Under the pieces are notes generated by a model, which saw only the letters and a list, made by a program, of their open reading frames with translations, did no database searches and was not told where the DNA came from. Shown piece by piece: positions 1-8,876 of a stretch of 64,000 bases of DNA. How positions within the stretch are numbered: position 1 is the first letter of the stretch; every line of letters begins with the position of its first letter. The position numbers and the translations under genes are program-made. The DNA comes from Amarolinea aalborgensis. GTDB taxonomy: Bacteria > Chloroflexota > Anaerolineae > SSC4 > Amarolineaceae. The DNA lies in contig NZ_UETR01000001.1 in the NCBI RefSeq assembly GCF_900491745.1, forward strand, positions 1-64,000. The letters are read 5' to 3'.

Positions 1-29
1 CAGGTTATGGAACATGTTCCATATTTCTC

Positions 30-893
30 TTATCCATTGCAGGCGCAGCCACGGCCGACATGGCATGTTTTCCAGCGGGCAATACAGGTGTCACCGCAGG
101 CCTTGCCCGTACGACAGATTTTGCAGCATCCAGATGAACGGCCACCAGCACCAGGTTGGGATATTGGCGTGGGAGTTGGCCTGACAACCTTAGTCCAGTC
201 AATCCGGTCATACGCCTCGCACTGATTCGATACGTTGGCAAGACTCGAAGCATCAATCTGCACAGCATCGGCCAGGATCCAGGCATATTGCCCATCCCAC
301 AGCCGGATCTTCAGGAATATACCCTGACCCAACGCGGCGCTTTCTTCAGGCGGTGGCTCATACCCAGCTTTACCCACCACCTGGACGGGAGTATTGGCGG
401 AGACGGTGCGCAGGGGGCTATCCCCTGTCCCGAAACACTCGTGAACGTAAGCCTGGCGACTGGTTACAATATTTGGTCGGAATGGCAAAGAGGCATACAC
501 TGGGAGCGAATTGCCTTGACCTGAATGATTGGCAGGTGACGCGCGTGTTGGAGACTGAGCAGTTTCCGGGGAGTAATCCAGGTCAACAAGTGCAGCGCTA
601 ACCCAGCCAGTCATATCAACTGGTGTCCTTACCTTAAGCCAATCCCGTCGGTCTGTCCAGTCCAATACGATCAGGCGCGTACCACGGCGGACCTGGCTAA
701 GGACCCTGAAATTTGTTCCTGGGCCATCACGCACATTCAGAACCGCCACTTTAACGGTGGCTGTGGTTTCGGTCTCTTGCGACGAGGTAACAGAGAGGCA
801 AGGGTCTGCGTAAGCAGATATGGCAGCAGACCCGATTAGCGGTGCAAAAAGTAAAGCACACAACAGCCACAAAATAACGCCAGTACGAAGCAC
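30..893 (-). CDS. Secreted SH3b-domain protein with Cys-rich C-terminal tail
   Basis: About 287 residues. The N-terminus is a signal peptide or membrane anchor (hydrophobic residues ~5-28). A bacterial SH3 domain follows (~45-105, with the typical LNVRDGPGTNFRVL core), then a low-complexity linker, a second possible SH3-like region, a PTPTP linker, and a final ~32 residues with eight cysteines (CCKIC, then C-x3-C, C and CAC). This Cys tail recurs in secreted bacterial proteins and may bind metal or form disulfides; its function is not known to me. The start is GTG at 893, chosen because GGAGGT lies five bases upstream. It is downstream of and co-directional with the PglZ-type operon but separated by ~450 bp, so it is probably a separate unit. 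Likely exported and possibly wall-associated. Confidence 0.75.
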   Translation of the reverse strand: MLRTGVILWLLCALLFAPLIGSAAISAYADPCLSVTSSQETETTATVKVAVLNVRDGPGTNFRVLSQVRRGTRLIVLDWTDRRDWLKVRTPVDMTGWVSAALVDLDYSPETAQSPTRASPANHSGQGNSLPVYASLPFRPNIVTSRQAYVHECFGTGDSPLRTVSANTPVQVVGKAGYEPPPEESAALGQGIFLKIRLWDGQYAWILADAVQIDASSLANVSNQCEAYDRIDWTKVVRPTPTPISQPGAGGRSSGCCKICRTGKACGDTCIARWKTCHVGRGCACNG

Positions 894-1343
894 CTTGACC
901 TCCGGTTCGGTGTGGCAAGTCTATGTCGCAATCGGTTTGACGCCGCCACACGTTGTCGTCAATCCAGATTATGCTGTGTATCGGGAGGACAAGTCAATAA
1001 GCCTGGCAGAGAAAAATGCTAACCTCCGTCGGAAAGAAGCGGGTGCGGAATTCGTCAACAGACTTGAGGTCACTCGAAATAGCGATGCAGGCTGCGACTT
1101 AATGTGCCGGCGATTGCGAGAGACCGGCAGAGCCAGCTGACGCCGACTGGGGCAGAGTTCATGGCACCGGTTGTTGCAGTTCTTCGCATTGGTGAAATCG
1201 TCTTATCTGTCGCAAGCCCCGACATGGCGCTCGCAGTACGATCGTTGGTCGAACCTGTGACAGTGAGCGATCGAATGAGTGCTAGGAAGTTGCTTCTTAA
1301 GAATCACTTATTCCCAGGCTCCAAGCTGACCTCACGACTTCGT
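894..1343. other. Intergenic region without a recognised gene
   Basis: About 450 bp between the HerA-like gene and the SH3b gene. Open frames here are short, lack convincing ribosome binding sites and do not resemble known proteins. I see no tRNA, clear terminator or repeat. Confidence 0.5.
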
Positions 1344-2513
1344 TCATCCCGCAGCTTCTCCTCCACCATGGCGACTTCTTCGCGGACGAACTTGCATCAT
1401 GGTAACCTTCTCCTGTTCATCATCTACCAACACAGCCTCGCCGCGGCGCTCCAACTTGCGAATGAAGGTTTTTAGCTCACCACCCATATAGTCTTGGCTT
1501 AAGCCGTTGATGGATTGGATATCCTCGCTGTTGGTAATTTTCTGGCACAGCAAAACATCGCACTGAGTCAGGATCTCTCTATCAATCGCAGATGGCTGCT
1601 GGCTGGCGACTGTCAACGAAAGCCCAGGCTGTCGCCCTTCTTTCGCCCACCGAATTAGTGCTTCCTTGGCAAGGGTACCTCGGCCCGAGGGCGCAAACTG
1701 ATGGGCCTCGTCTATCAGCATCCAAACCCTCGGAAGTTCACTGATTAGTCCCAGTTCCTCTTTGCGGCGTGCAATCGTGCGCCGTTTGAACATATCTCGG
1801 GCCAAGACATCCACAACGAGATTGCGCCGGCCGCGAGGGCCTGGATCGAGTGTACTCAGATCAACGATGTTGATGGCCTTCGGGTCAAAGATCTCCCAAA
1901 TCTCCTGATAGCGATAGCTGAAGAGGTCCCAGTCTTGGGCCATCTTTAGGCGGTTGAGCAACGCCTCACGCGTCCGGTCTGCGATCAGCCCGTCCCCTTC
2001 GATTTCCGCAATGATGTCGGGGATAAAGAAGTATTCTTTCTGCTTGCGGCTCAAAGTCTGGACTGCCCGAAATAGCGCGATTCCCATCACATCTGCAATG
2101 CTGAAATCGAAGAGTTCGCACCAGGCGTCAGGAGACAGATCTGCGGGGTTGAGCCGAAATTGACGGAACCGCACGCCCATGTCTTCCATCGCCTTGAGGA
2201 CTTCTCTGCCTCCGTAGAGCATTTCTGGATCACCAGGCACCAAGAGGAGTGTAGGCAATGCCTGCGCACTGAGACCCCAGTCCCAAAGAAGCCGATCTTG
2301 ACTATGATTTGGCTGCGCCATAGGATAGTAGATCCCCATCGGATCTATGATCACAGTCAGTACGTTACCAGCCTGATGTAACTCCTCGACAATTACCCCT
2401 AGTGTATAGGATTTGCCGCTTCCTCGCTTGCCACAAATTAGCGCGGCGCGTGAGCGTGACACATCCAGATAGACATAGTCGTTGGTCTTAATATCTCGGC
2501 CGATACTGAGCAT
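1344..2513 (-). CDS. HerA/DUF87-like P-loop ATPase of a PglZ-type operon
   Basis: A 389-residue FtsK/HerA-superfamily ATPase. Walker A is GKRGSGKS at residues ~28-35. Walker B is WMLIDEAH (~265-271). The downstream ASQQPSAID segment, followed by a C-D-V-L-L stretch and TNSEDIQ, is the usual HerA sensor/arginine-finger region. HerA-type motors form hexameric rings that move DNA or partner nucleases. ATG at 2513 is preferred over a TTG six codons upstream: it follows the PglZ stop by two bases and has GGGAGG ahead of it. It is the last gene of a four-gene operon with a PglZ-like phosphatase and a giant ATPase, so a role in defence against foreign DNA is likely. No fused nuclease domain is visible. 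Confidence 0.85.
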   Translation of the reverse strand: MLSIGRDIKTNDYVYLDVSRSRAALICGKRGSGKSYTLGVIVEELHQAGNVLTVIIDPMGIYYPMAQPNHSQDRLLWDWGLSAQALPTLLLVPGDPEMLYGGREVLKAMEDMGVRFRQFRLNPADLSPDAWCELFDFSIADVMGIALFRAVQTLSRKQKEYFFIPDIIAEIEGDGLIADRTREALLNRLKMAQDWDLFSYRYQEIWEIFDPKAINIVDLSTLDPGPRGRRNLVVDVLARDMFKRRTIARRKEELGLISELPRVWMLIDEAHQFAPSGRGTLAKEALIRWAKEGRQPGLSLTVASQQPSAIDREILTQCDVLLCQKITNSEDIQSINGLSQDYMGGELKTFIRKLERRGEAVLVDDEQEKVTMMQVRPRRSRHGGGEAAG

Positions 2514-2515
2514 AG

Positions 2516-3589
2516 TTAGTTGACCTCCCAATGAATGAAAGGCACGATAGATTCCTCAAATGAGATTCCGCCATGGATGCCTTGTTCGTTTGCGCGCCAA
2601 GCACGTCCCATCTGGAAATAGTCTAGTACCCAGTATGCACGATTCTCAAATTCGACGCGATAGCCTCGACCCGAGCCTGCTATCCCTTCTGCATAACGTG
2701 CACCCGAAATTGAGATCCGTTCGAGATCGTGGTTGTCCTCCTTCCAGAGGATACCATGGTCAGCGATGCCAAAGACCGCGGCTGGACGCCCTTTCAGTCG
2801 GAGGGTTTCCAGCATGGCCTCAAGTTCCTTACGAATCGATCGAACGATGGCTTGTCGCGGGATGCTTGTACGATGGCCTTCGGCAAAGTCATCCAATGCT
2901 GAACGGACGATCTGAACATACGTGTGGTTTAAGTCTTCGGCAGAAATCCAAGCCAGGACTTGGTCGAAGGCATTTGGTTTGTTGGCGTCCAGTCGCCGCG
3001 TATCTGCAATTGTCTGAAACAACCGATTGGTCAATGGTTCATCGCTGCGTTCCCAGTAGGTGAATCCCACACGACGCGAGAAACCAGCGTCGAAAAGTCG
3101 GGCTGCCAACGGGGGATGGCCGATGATGCTTGGGAAGCCAATGCGCGTGATGGTAGGGAAAGTCGCCAGACATGGCGCGACCCCAGGCCAGTCTCGGCAG
3201 TCGGCATACGAGAGACCGTCCAACAGAACCAAAACCACCGTCTCTAGTTTCTGCGCTTCTCGTATGATTCGCTCTGCGATCTGGGCATGGGTGAGCATGG
3301 AAGCGGCAACCAGGTCACGTTGCGCAAAAAGCACTCGATTGAGTTCCGGAGTGAAAGGGTCATGCTCTACCAGCACTGTAGGAAAGCGCACGGCATAGCG
3401 TGGATTATCATCGAACGTCAAGATCCGTTCGGGTCGCGTTGGAGAGGGGTTATCCAATGAACGCGTCAGCTCCCCTAGTGTCTGGTAGACTCGGACCGGA
3501 GCGCGCAGGAAAGCCAGAGAGACCGGATGCAGATTCGCCGCTACAACCGGTGTTCGATCCAGAAGTCGATCCAACGCGAGAATGTCCAC
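2516..3589 (-). CDS. PglZ-domain (alkaline phosphatase superfamily) protein
   Basis: 357 residues. The metal-binding signature of the alkaline phosphatase/PglZ superfamily is visible: VLLDGLSYADC with D124, the TFPTITRIGFPS segment (~143-154), ADHG with D277/H278, and HGGISFEESIVP (~339-350), the classic PglZ C-terminus. PglZ is a core component of BREX and Pgl phage defence, probably a phosphodiesterase or nuclease-like enzyme. BREX PglZ proteins are usually about twice this size, so this is a compact form. The start is GTG at 3589, one base after the TGA of the large ATPase (TGATGTG), which implies translational coupling. The neighbouring giant ATPase and HerA motor support a defence role. 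No methyltransferase lies nearby. Confidence 0.82.
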   Translation of the reverse strand: MDILALDRLLDRTPVVAANLHPVSLAFLRAPVRVYQTLGELTRSLDNPSPTRPERILTFDDNPRYAVRFPTVLVEHDPFTPELNRVLFAQRDLVAASMLTHAQIAERIIREAQKLETVVLVLLDGLSYADCRDWPGVAPCLATFPTITRIGFPSIIGHPPLAARLFDAGFSRRVGFTYWERSDEPLTNRLFQTIADTRRLDANKPNAFDQVLAWISAEDLNHTYVQIVRSALDDFAEGHRTSIPRQAIVRSIRKELEAMLETLRLKGRPAAVFGIADHGILWKEDNHDLERISISGARYAEGIAGSGRGYRVEFENRAYWVLDYFQMGRAWRANEQGIHGGISFEESIVPFIHWEVN

Positions 3590-3590
3590 A

Positions 3591-6500
3591 TCACCCTCGC
3601 TTCTGCACTCGGATGCTGATCTGGTGTCCCTGGTACAACCCTTTGAGACCCGCCATCAGTCCATCAAGATCCAGATCGTCACCGGCGCCCAGGACCAACT
3701 CGGTCAGATCAGCTTCACGTCGGCCCGCAAGTAGAGAGGCCACTCTCTGCTCAGCCCGCGTCTGCGGTGGCACCGGACGAAGCAGTCGTCGAAGCGCCTG
3801 GTCGCTTTCGTCGATTACAGGGCCGATGGCAGCGATCACATTGGCGCGCTCGTCTAGGTCACTCGTCTGGGAGAGGTCATTACTTTCAAGCCACTTATTC
3901 GCTGCCAGCAGATCGGCAGATATGCTGGCCCGACGTCTTTCCAGTTCTGCAAGAGCCTGTCGATCTTCCGCGCTCATCTTCTCAGAGTGTACTCGTCGTG
4001 CGCGGCGCAGTTCAAGATCAAGCGCTTTCGCACAATCCTCCAGGTGTACGAGGTGCCCAACGGTCAACTTCCTGACTTGCTCGTACATGTCCTGGTAGGA
4101 CTGTTCGTGTTCAACAGGACTGTAACGCGCCGGAAAGTCCGGGCGTTCCACGCCCATTGTCGTCAGCCACTGGCGGAAACGTTGTTTGACCTCACCGAAC
4201 TCCTCGTTGCCGGCAGCAACCCGGCTATCGCGCTCGCGGATGATCTCGTCAAACTGCAAACGGAAATGCTCAGCATCCTCCACCAAAGCCGCAGCCCGTT
4301 TTTGGGCAAATGTACGCATGATCTCGCGCACGACTTCGTCGGTGAGTCTGGTGCGCAGATCGGGCATGGTACTGAGCGACCTGAAAAGCAAGTCGGACTC
4401 CTTGAGTAGTCTGAGCCAGGAGATCAACCCCTGCCGCTGGCGATCCAGGCGGTCGGCACGCTCTGTGACGCGTTCAATTTCTGCGGAAGCCTGCACATAT
4501 CCCAGGTGAATTGCTGGAAGCGTAGCGGGTTCCACTTTGCCTGAAACCTTGTCATGCAGGTCTTTGAGTTTGTTCTGCGCTGTGGTCAGATCGGTTGTCA
4601 ATCGCCGGCGTTCACGCTGCAACTCCTCTTGAAGGTCTACCAAGTGTCGCCGGAAGTCCAGCCCGGCCGGAATCTCGTCCGCGAGTTCAGTGGCTCGGTT
4701 CAGGAACCCAAGTCGGGATTGGATCTCTTGAGTCTGCCGTGTAATCTGTTCGACCATAGCTTGGCGTTTGCGCTCGGCCAAGGCCGCCAGATCGTCTCTA
4801 ACACGATTGACATCAATTAGCAACTCCTCAAGCGACTCCTCGTTTAGCTGGGGGGTAAAGCGATCCTTCAACGCTTCGATTCGCTGAATCAGAGGGTCCT
4901 TCTCTCGCTCTGCGACCAGGGCACTGGGCATTGCATGAACCTGTGTATGCACCGCCCCCAATTGCTGTTCAACTTCTGCAGGTGTCGGCCCAGCCGGTAA
5001 ACGGTACAGGAGACCCGCTCCATTATCTTTTCCAACAAGCTCGCGGCCGAGGAGCAGACGCAATACCATGCCCGCTTCTTCATCGCGATAACCCGAGGCG
5101 CTCGCCACTTCGAGGAATCGATCACCTTTCAGGGCTGGTACGTCGCGGCTTGCAGTATGATAATGAAGTTGACCTGTGTTCATTTCATGGAGGACCGCAG
5201 CCTCTAGCGGATGAGGCTGTAATTGCACCTGAGCTTGATCGCCGCCCAGGTCTTTGTACTGCATCAGATCGGCATAGTCGTTTTTGGCGCGGTTTTCGAA
5301 CGTTTTGTGGCTATCTATCCCAAACAGCAACGCCAACTTGCCTTTGTGACGTTCGCGCAAGGGAACGTCGCCTCGTTTCTCGCGCAGTTGAAGCCTGCCC
5401 AAGGCATTCAAGTAGTCGTCAAGCGCACGTTGCGGAATGGTAAGTAGGGAATGATAAGTCCCCTCAGGCCACGCTGTCCGACATGCGAGCACGAAGATCT
5501 CGCGCACGATCTGTGTACCCGCAAAGTCGAGCCGTTGCCCGAAGGTGGCCTTCAACCCATCGCCGAAAAGCACCTGAACGGAGTAATTGACCATGCTTTC
5601 GGTGATTGTATTGAGAGCGCCGCGCTCGCTTTCGAGAATGTGATTGTCCGGTTTCGACTTCTCCCATCCTCTGGCGAAGTCAGCAAATGCCAGCATCAAC
5701 TGTGGGGTCAGGAAGTTGGGGTTCAAACTGCTCTTCAGATTGCGCAGGTCCTGGGGCAACGTTGCGCCAGCCAACGAATGGTTCACGAGATTGAGAGTAA
5801 ACCGAAGCCAGCGCTGGTTACCGGAAACATACTCGATCCGACCAGGATCCCGTGACGAGTCCTTGTCTCGGCTCGTGGCGAGAACAAAGTCGAACTGAAA
5901 ATCGGACCTGGCGTCACTCTTACGAGGCTCAATACGAGCAGGAGTCGTTGCCACTTGCACATCAAGCATGCGGGAGGGATATTGGTCAGCAAATGTACCC
6001 GTCAGCCGACCGGAATAGCCCTTTGAAGTGGTGGAAGCAAGTTCCCAGTTCCCCCACGCGTTCTTGCGCTTCTCGAAAACGCGCGGCAAAACGAACTCGA
6101 TGAAGGCCGATTGAGCGGATTCGGCCCATTTGGGATCCTGTTCTGAGTAAGCCAGCCAGAAGTCGCGGGCAATCCGCTCTACGGCGGTCCCTCCTGGCGT
6201 AAAAGTCGCCAGTTTGCGCAGCGTGTAGCCGACTGACTGGTATGTGAGTAACGGACCGTGAACACCGTGCATCTCTGAAAGCTCATAAGCGGCCGCCTTG
6301 GCGCCATAAGCCTCCAAGACTTCATCCCGACATCCGTGCTCTGGAAAAGCCGCCCACAGCTTGATGGCCTTGCGGTGAGCATCGCTGGTGATCTGATTCT
6401 TCAGCAGCAACAGCGCATCCTCGACCGCAAAACGGATTGGGTTGGCTTGCATGTCGAAGCTAACTTGGCCGGTCAGGAAATCATCTATCAGCGTAATCGG

Positions 6501-7535
6501 CGTGTAGGTCTCTCTGGTCTTGTCATAGTGGCGCAGGGCGCATTGGAAGATGTCCACAACGCTTCGCGGCCCACGTCCTAAGTCCTCGCGCGTGGCGATC
6601 TGCCCGGTGGACACCAAGACGTTGCGATCCAAAACACGATCTGCCTCGGAGCCAACCTCGTATAGCTCTACGTAGCGATCCCACAACTGTGTGGGGAACT
6701 CGGGACTGTAGATATTGCGCAGCGAGAGATACAAGCGGTCGGTCTTGAGCCTGTCAAGGATATCCTGCCCATCTTGCTGGATCATCCCTTCGGTAGTGTC
6801 AGGCATGCATAGAACCAGCCCGAGGTTCAGATTACCGTGGGCGGCTAGCCACCAGATCACATCGCGCAACTTCTGGATACTGCCGCGTATATCCGCCGAT
6901 TTGCCAAAGAAGTCCTGTAGTTCATCGGCGAGAACGATCAATCCTTTGAACCCGGCGCGTCCGACGAGACCAGACGCGTATTCCAAGAATTTCATCAGAT
7001 TGCTTGCGGTCAGCTCAGGAGTGAAGCTGCCGTCAGACTGTGCTTGCTGAAGTACCGTACGCGCATCAGCTTCAGTGACGCCCGTTTGCGCCGCATAGCT
7101 CTTTACACGTTCATCGAAAGCGACGCGTCCATATTGCGCGTACACGCTGTCGAGTTCGCCGTGCCAGGTGCTGCTCAAACGATAGCGTAGCCAGCCATAA
7201 GCGGCGCTGAGGATGTCCTGAAGAGACGAGCAGATGAAGGGAGGCACCGTCAGGATATGAGCAGCTTCGCAGGCTCGCCAGGTGAAGATCAGCGTGCTGG
7301 TTTTGCCGTAGCCCCATGGCGCGATAACCGCAGCTTTGGGCGTCTTAGCGCTTATCGTTCGCTCAATCAGCCGGCGCGCGAAGTCATCGGTGTCTCCCAA
7401 AGATATGTGGGTGTGAAAGTGATGGTTGTAGGCGCTTTCGACGTCATGAGGTTGGCTGATGAATTGCTCAGCAAAGCGGGTATGTATGACTGGCTTCTTC
7501 GACAGAATTTCATCGCGCAGGCGTTCGATGCTCAT
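3591..7535 (-). CDS. Large BrxC/PglY-like P-loop ATPase with coiled-coil C-terminus
   Basis: About 1,314 residues. The N-terminal third carries a P-loop (IAPWGYGKTS, ~71-80) and a Walker B-like acidic motif (LIVLADELQDFF, ~199-210). The C-terminal third (~830-1250) is rich in heptad-like Leu/Glu/Arg segments and probably forms coiled coils. Size, architecture and the adjacent PglZ gene match BrxC/PglY-type ATPases of BREX/Pgl systems, but I cannot assign a specific family without a profile search. Two ATGs are adjacent. 7535 is chosen because AAGGAGG is four bases upstream of it, against one base for the ATG at 7538. The start overlaps the preceding stop (TGATG). It probably acts as an assembly or sensing platform with PglZ and HerA; that role is inferred. 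Confidence 0.8.
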   Translation of the reverse strand: MSIERLRDEILSKKPVIHTRFAEQFISQPHDVESAYNHHFHTHISLGDTDDFARRLIERTISAKTPKAAVIAPWGYGKTSTLIFTWRACEAAHILTVPPFICSSLQDILSAAYGWLRYRLSSTWHGELDSVYAQYGRVAFDERVKSYAAQTGVTEADARTVLQQAQSDGSFTPELTASNLMKFLEYASGLVGRAGFKGLIVLADELQDFFGKSADIRGSIQKLRDVIWWLAAHGNLNLGLVLCMPDTTEGMIQQDGQDILDRLKTDRLYLSLRNIYSPEFPTQLWDRYVELYEVGSEADRVLDRNVLVSTGQIATREDLGRGPRSVVDIFQCALRHYDKTRETYTPITLIDDFLTGQVSFDMQANPIRFAVEDALLLLKNQITSDAHRKAIKLWAAFPEHGCRDEVLEAYGAKAAAYELSEMHGVHGPLLTYQSVGYTLRKLATFTPGGTAVERIARDFWLAYSEQDPKWAESAQSAFIEFVLPRVFEKRKNAWGNWELASTTSKGYSGRLTGTFADQYPSRMLDVQVATTPARIEPRKSDARSDFQFDFVLATSRDKDSSRDPGRIEYVSGNQRWLRFTLNLVNHSLAGATLPQDLRNLKSSLNPNFLTPQLMLAFADFARGWEKSKPDNHILESERGALNTITESMVNYSVQVLFGDGLKATFGQRLDFAGTQIVREIFVLACRTAWPEGTYHSLLTIPQRALDDYLNALGRLQLREKRGDVPLRERHKGKLALLFGIDSHKTFENRAKNDYADLMQYKDLGGDQAQVQLQPHPLEAAVLHEMNTGQLHYHTASRDVPALKGDRFLEVASASGYRDEEAGMVLRLLLGRELVGKDNGAGLLYRLPAGPTPAEVEQQLGAVHTQVHAMPSALVAEREKDPLIQRIEALKDRFTPQLNEESLEELLIDVNRVRDDLAALAERKRQAMVEQITRQTQEIQSRLGFLNRATELADEIPAGLDFRRHLVDLQEELQRERRRLTTDLTTAQNKLKDLHDKVSGKVEPATLPAIHLGYVQASAEIERVTERADRLDRQRQGLISWLRLLKESDLLFRSLSTMPDLRTRLTDEVVREIMRTFAQKRAAALVEDAEHFRLQFDEIIRERDSRVAAGNEEFGEVKQRFRQWLTTMGVERPDFPARYSPVEHEQSYQDMYEQVRKLTVGHLVHLEDCAKALDLELRRARRVHSEKMSAEDRQALAELERRRASISADLLAANKWLESNDLSQTSDLDERANVIAAIGPVIDESDQALRRLLRPVPPQTRAEQRVASLLAGRREADLTELVLGAGDDLDLDGLMAGLKGLYQGHQISIRVQKRG

Positions 7536-7879
7536 CATCCCTCCTTCGCAGCCTGTAGTACCAAGTGCCACAGTGTTGGGAATCTCGTTTTATTGACCGA
7601 ATAACCCAGTTCCATGAGATTCTTCTGGGCGATCGTGATGTCTTCATTGGTCAGGTTCAGTTCGGCCCGAAATATGTAATCATCTACGGGAGTGCGTGTC
7701 ACGATGACCGCTCGCTCAATGCCCGCGGACTCCAGGTCTCCTACCAGGCGGCGGAATGGGCCGCGTTCCGCTTCCGCATTATCTACAAAGACGATGCGCT
7801 CAGTCCGCGGGGCAATTGGCCCTTGTTGCATTGGGTGTACCACATAAATCACATGTCCCGCGTTGGATGGAAGTGTCAT
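7535..7879 (-). CDS. Small unrecognised first gene of the PglZ-type operon
   Basis: 114 residues with no motif I recognise. Predicted alternating strands and helices (VIYVVHP, RIVFVDN, RAVIVTR) could form a small alpha/beta fold resembling a P-loop-less ATPase or receiver-like domain. The only in-frame start after the upstream stop is ATG at 7879, and its ribosome site is weak (AGGCG). The stop overlaps the start of the giant ATPase by one base, so it is clearly part of that operon. By position it parallels the small BrxF or BrxB proteins that precede BrxC in BREX loci, but no sequence similarity is claimed. No convincing promoter was found upstream. Confidence 0.6.
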   Translation of the reverse strand: MTLPSNAGHVIYVVHPMQQGPIAPRTERIVFVDNAEAERGPFRRLVGDLESAGIERAVIVTRTPVDDYIFRAELNLTNEDITIAQKNLMELGYSVNKTRFPTLWHLVLQAAKEG

Positions 7880-8681
7880 CAGGGCAGTCGCCTGCCGGTT
7901 CCGGATAGATGCATAGATGTTATCACGCCTGGATTACACCAGACGCTCCTCAATGCGCGTTCGACAAACCATCTGGCTCGGGGTTAGCAGCAGTGTAGTG
8001 ATGGTGGTCTTAAAGACTATTCAACCAGGCGAATGCATGGCAGCTCATATCAGCTGAAATCGGGTGATTCGTGGTTTCCCTTGTCAGCCTACCTGCGCTA
8101 CCCTCCGCAGCTACCTTGCTGCAAAGGAATGTACCCGATAAGCCCCGAGAATCCAAGACAGCGTCGAATTCACGGTGGGAGTTCAGCAGGCAGAACTTAC
8201 GCCGGTTCCCCACTTATTCTCATGGCCAAGCAGAGAGATTTGTCTGGTAACCAAGCACCTTCTAGACCATTGCAGGAAGTCTATGGCAGGGCAGGCTTTC
8301 AGAGGACAGAATGATCGGCAGAAACAACACTCTCTCTGTCCAGCAGAGGGCGTATTTCGGCTGGTGTTGGGTACACCTCATGCCTTTATCCCTGCTGAAG
8401 GATACCGATTGGTAGTGAATTGCTGCATCCTTTCGCTAACTCGGCTACCTGCGACGCAATTGCCGCGATCTATTGAGCGATTGCCCGCTTCCCCATAGGC
8501 GATCGCGCATTGTTCGGTAACTCCAGGAGAAACAATGCTCCGGTTGGATGCCCTGGCGACCAGCGACCATAGAACAGACCATGCATGACATCACCCCACG
8601 CCAGGTTTTCGTAACAGAAGAACAAAGGGTCGTGCCTAGGTCTGTTAGAATGGCCTAGTGTTCCTCGACCAATCCAGGTGC

Positions 8682-8876
8682 TCAGGCGGTCTGCAATGGG
8701 TTCTCTTTCAACGACTTTGCTGCGAGGAGCATAGCTGTTCCGATCTCAGATCCTTTGCGGGCGCCCAGTGCAGATATCATCGAGAGTGCGTTCTCTAGAT
8801 CGTCCCCATGATTTCGAGAAGCTCTTTGCCAACGCACGGACGGAGCATTGTGACGGACATGAAACATGGAGGGCAT
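8682..8876 (-). CDS. Small unrecognised open frame with strong ribosome site
   Basis: 64 codons starting at ATG 8876. AAGGAGGT, a full anti-Shine-Dalgarno match, lies about ten bases upstream, which is rare in this degraded region and is the main support. The C-terminal half (DDLENALSMISALGARKGSEIGTAM) reads like a normal helical protein. No homologue is recognised. It may be a truncated remnant whose original 5' signals survive. Confidence 0.35.
   Translation of the reverse strand: MPSMFHVRHNAPSVRWQRASRNHGDDLENALSMISALGARKGSEIGTAMLLAAKSLKENPLQTA

Noticed and set aside
1344..7879. Calling the PglZ operon a BREX system
   Set aside because: PglX, BrxL and BrxA/B are not present, and the large ATPase could be assigned only by analogy.
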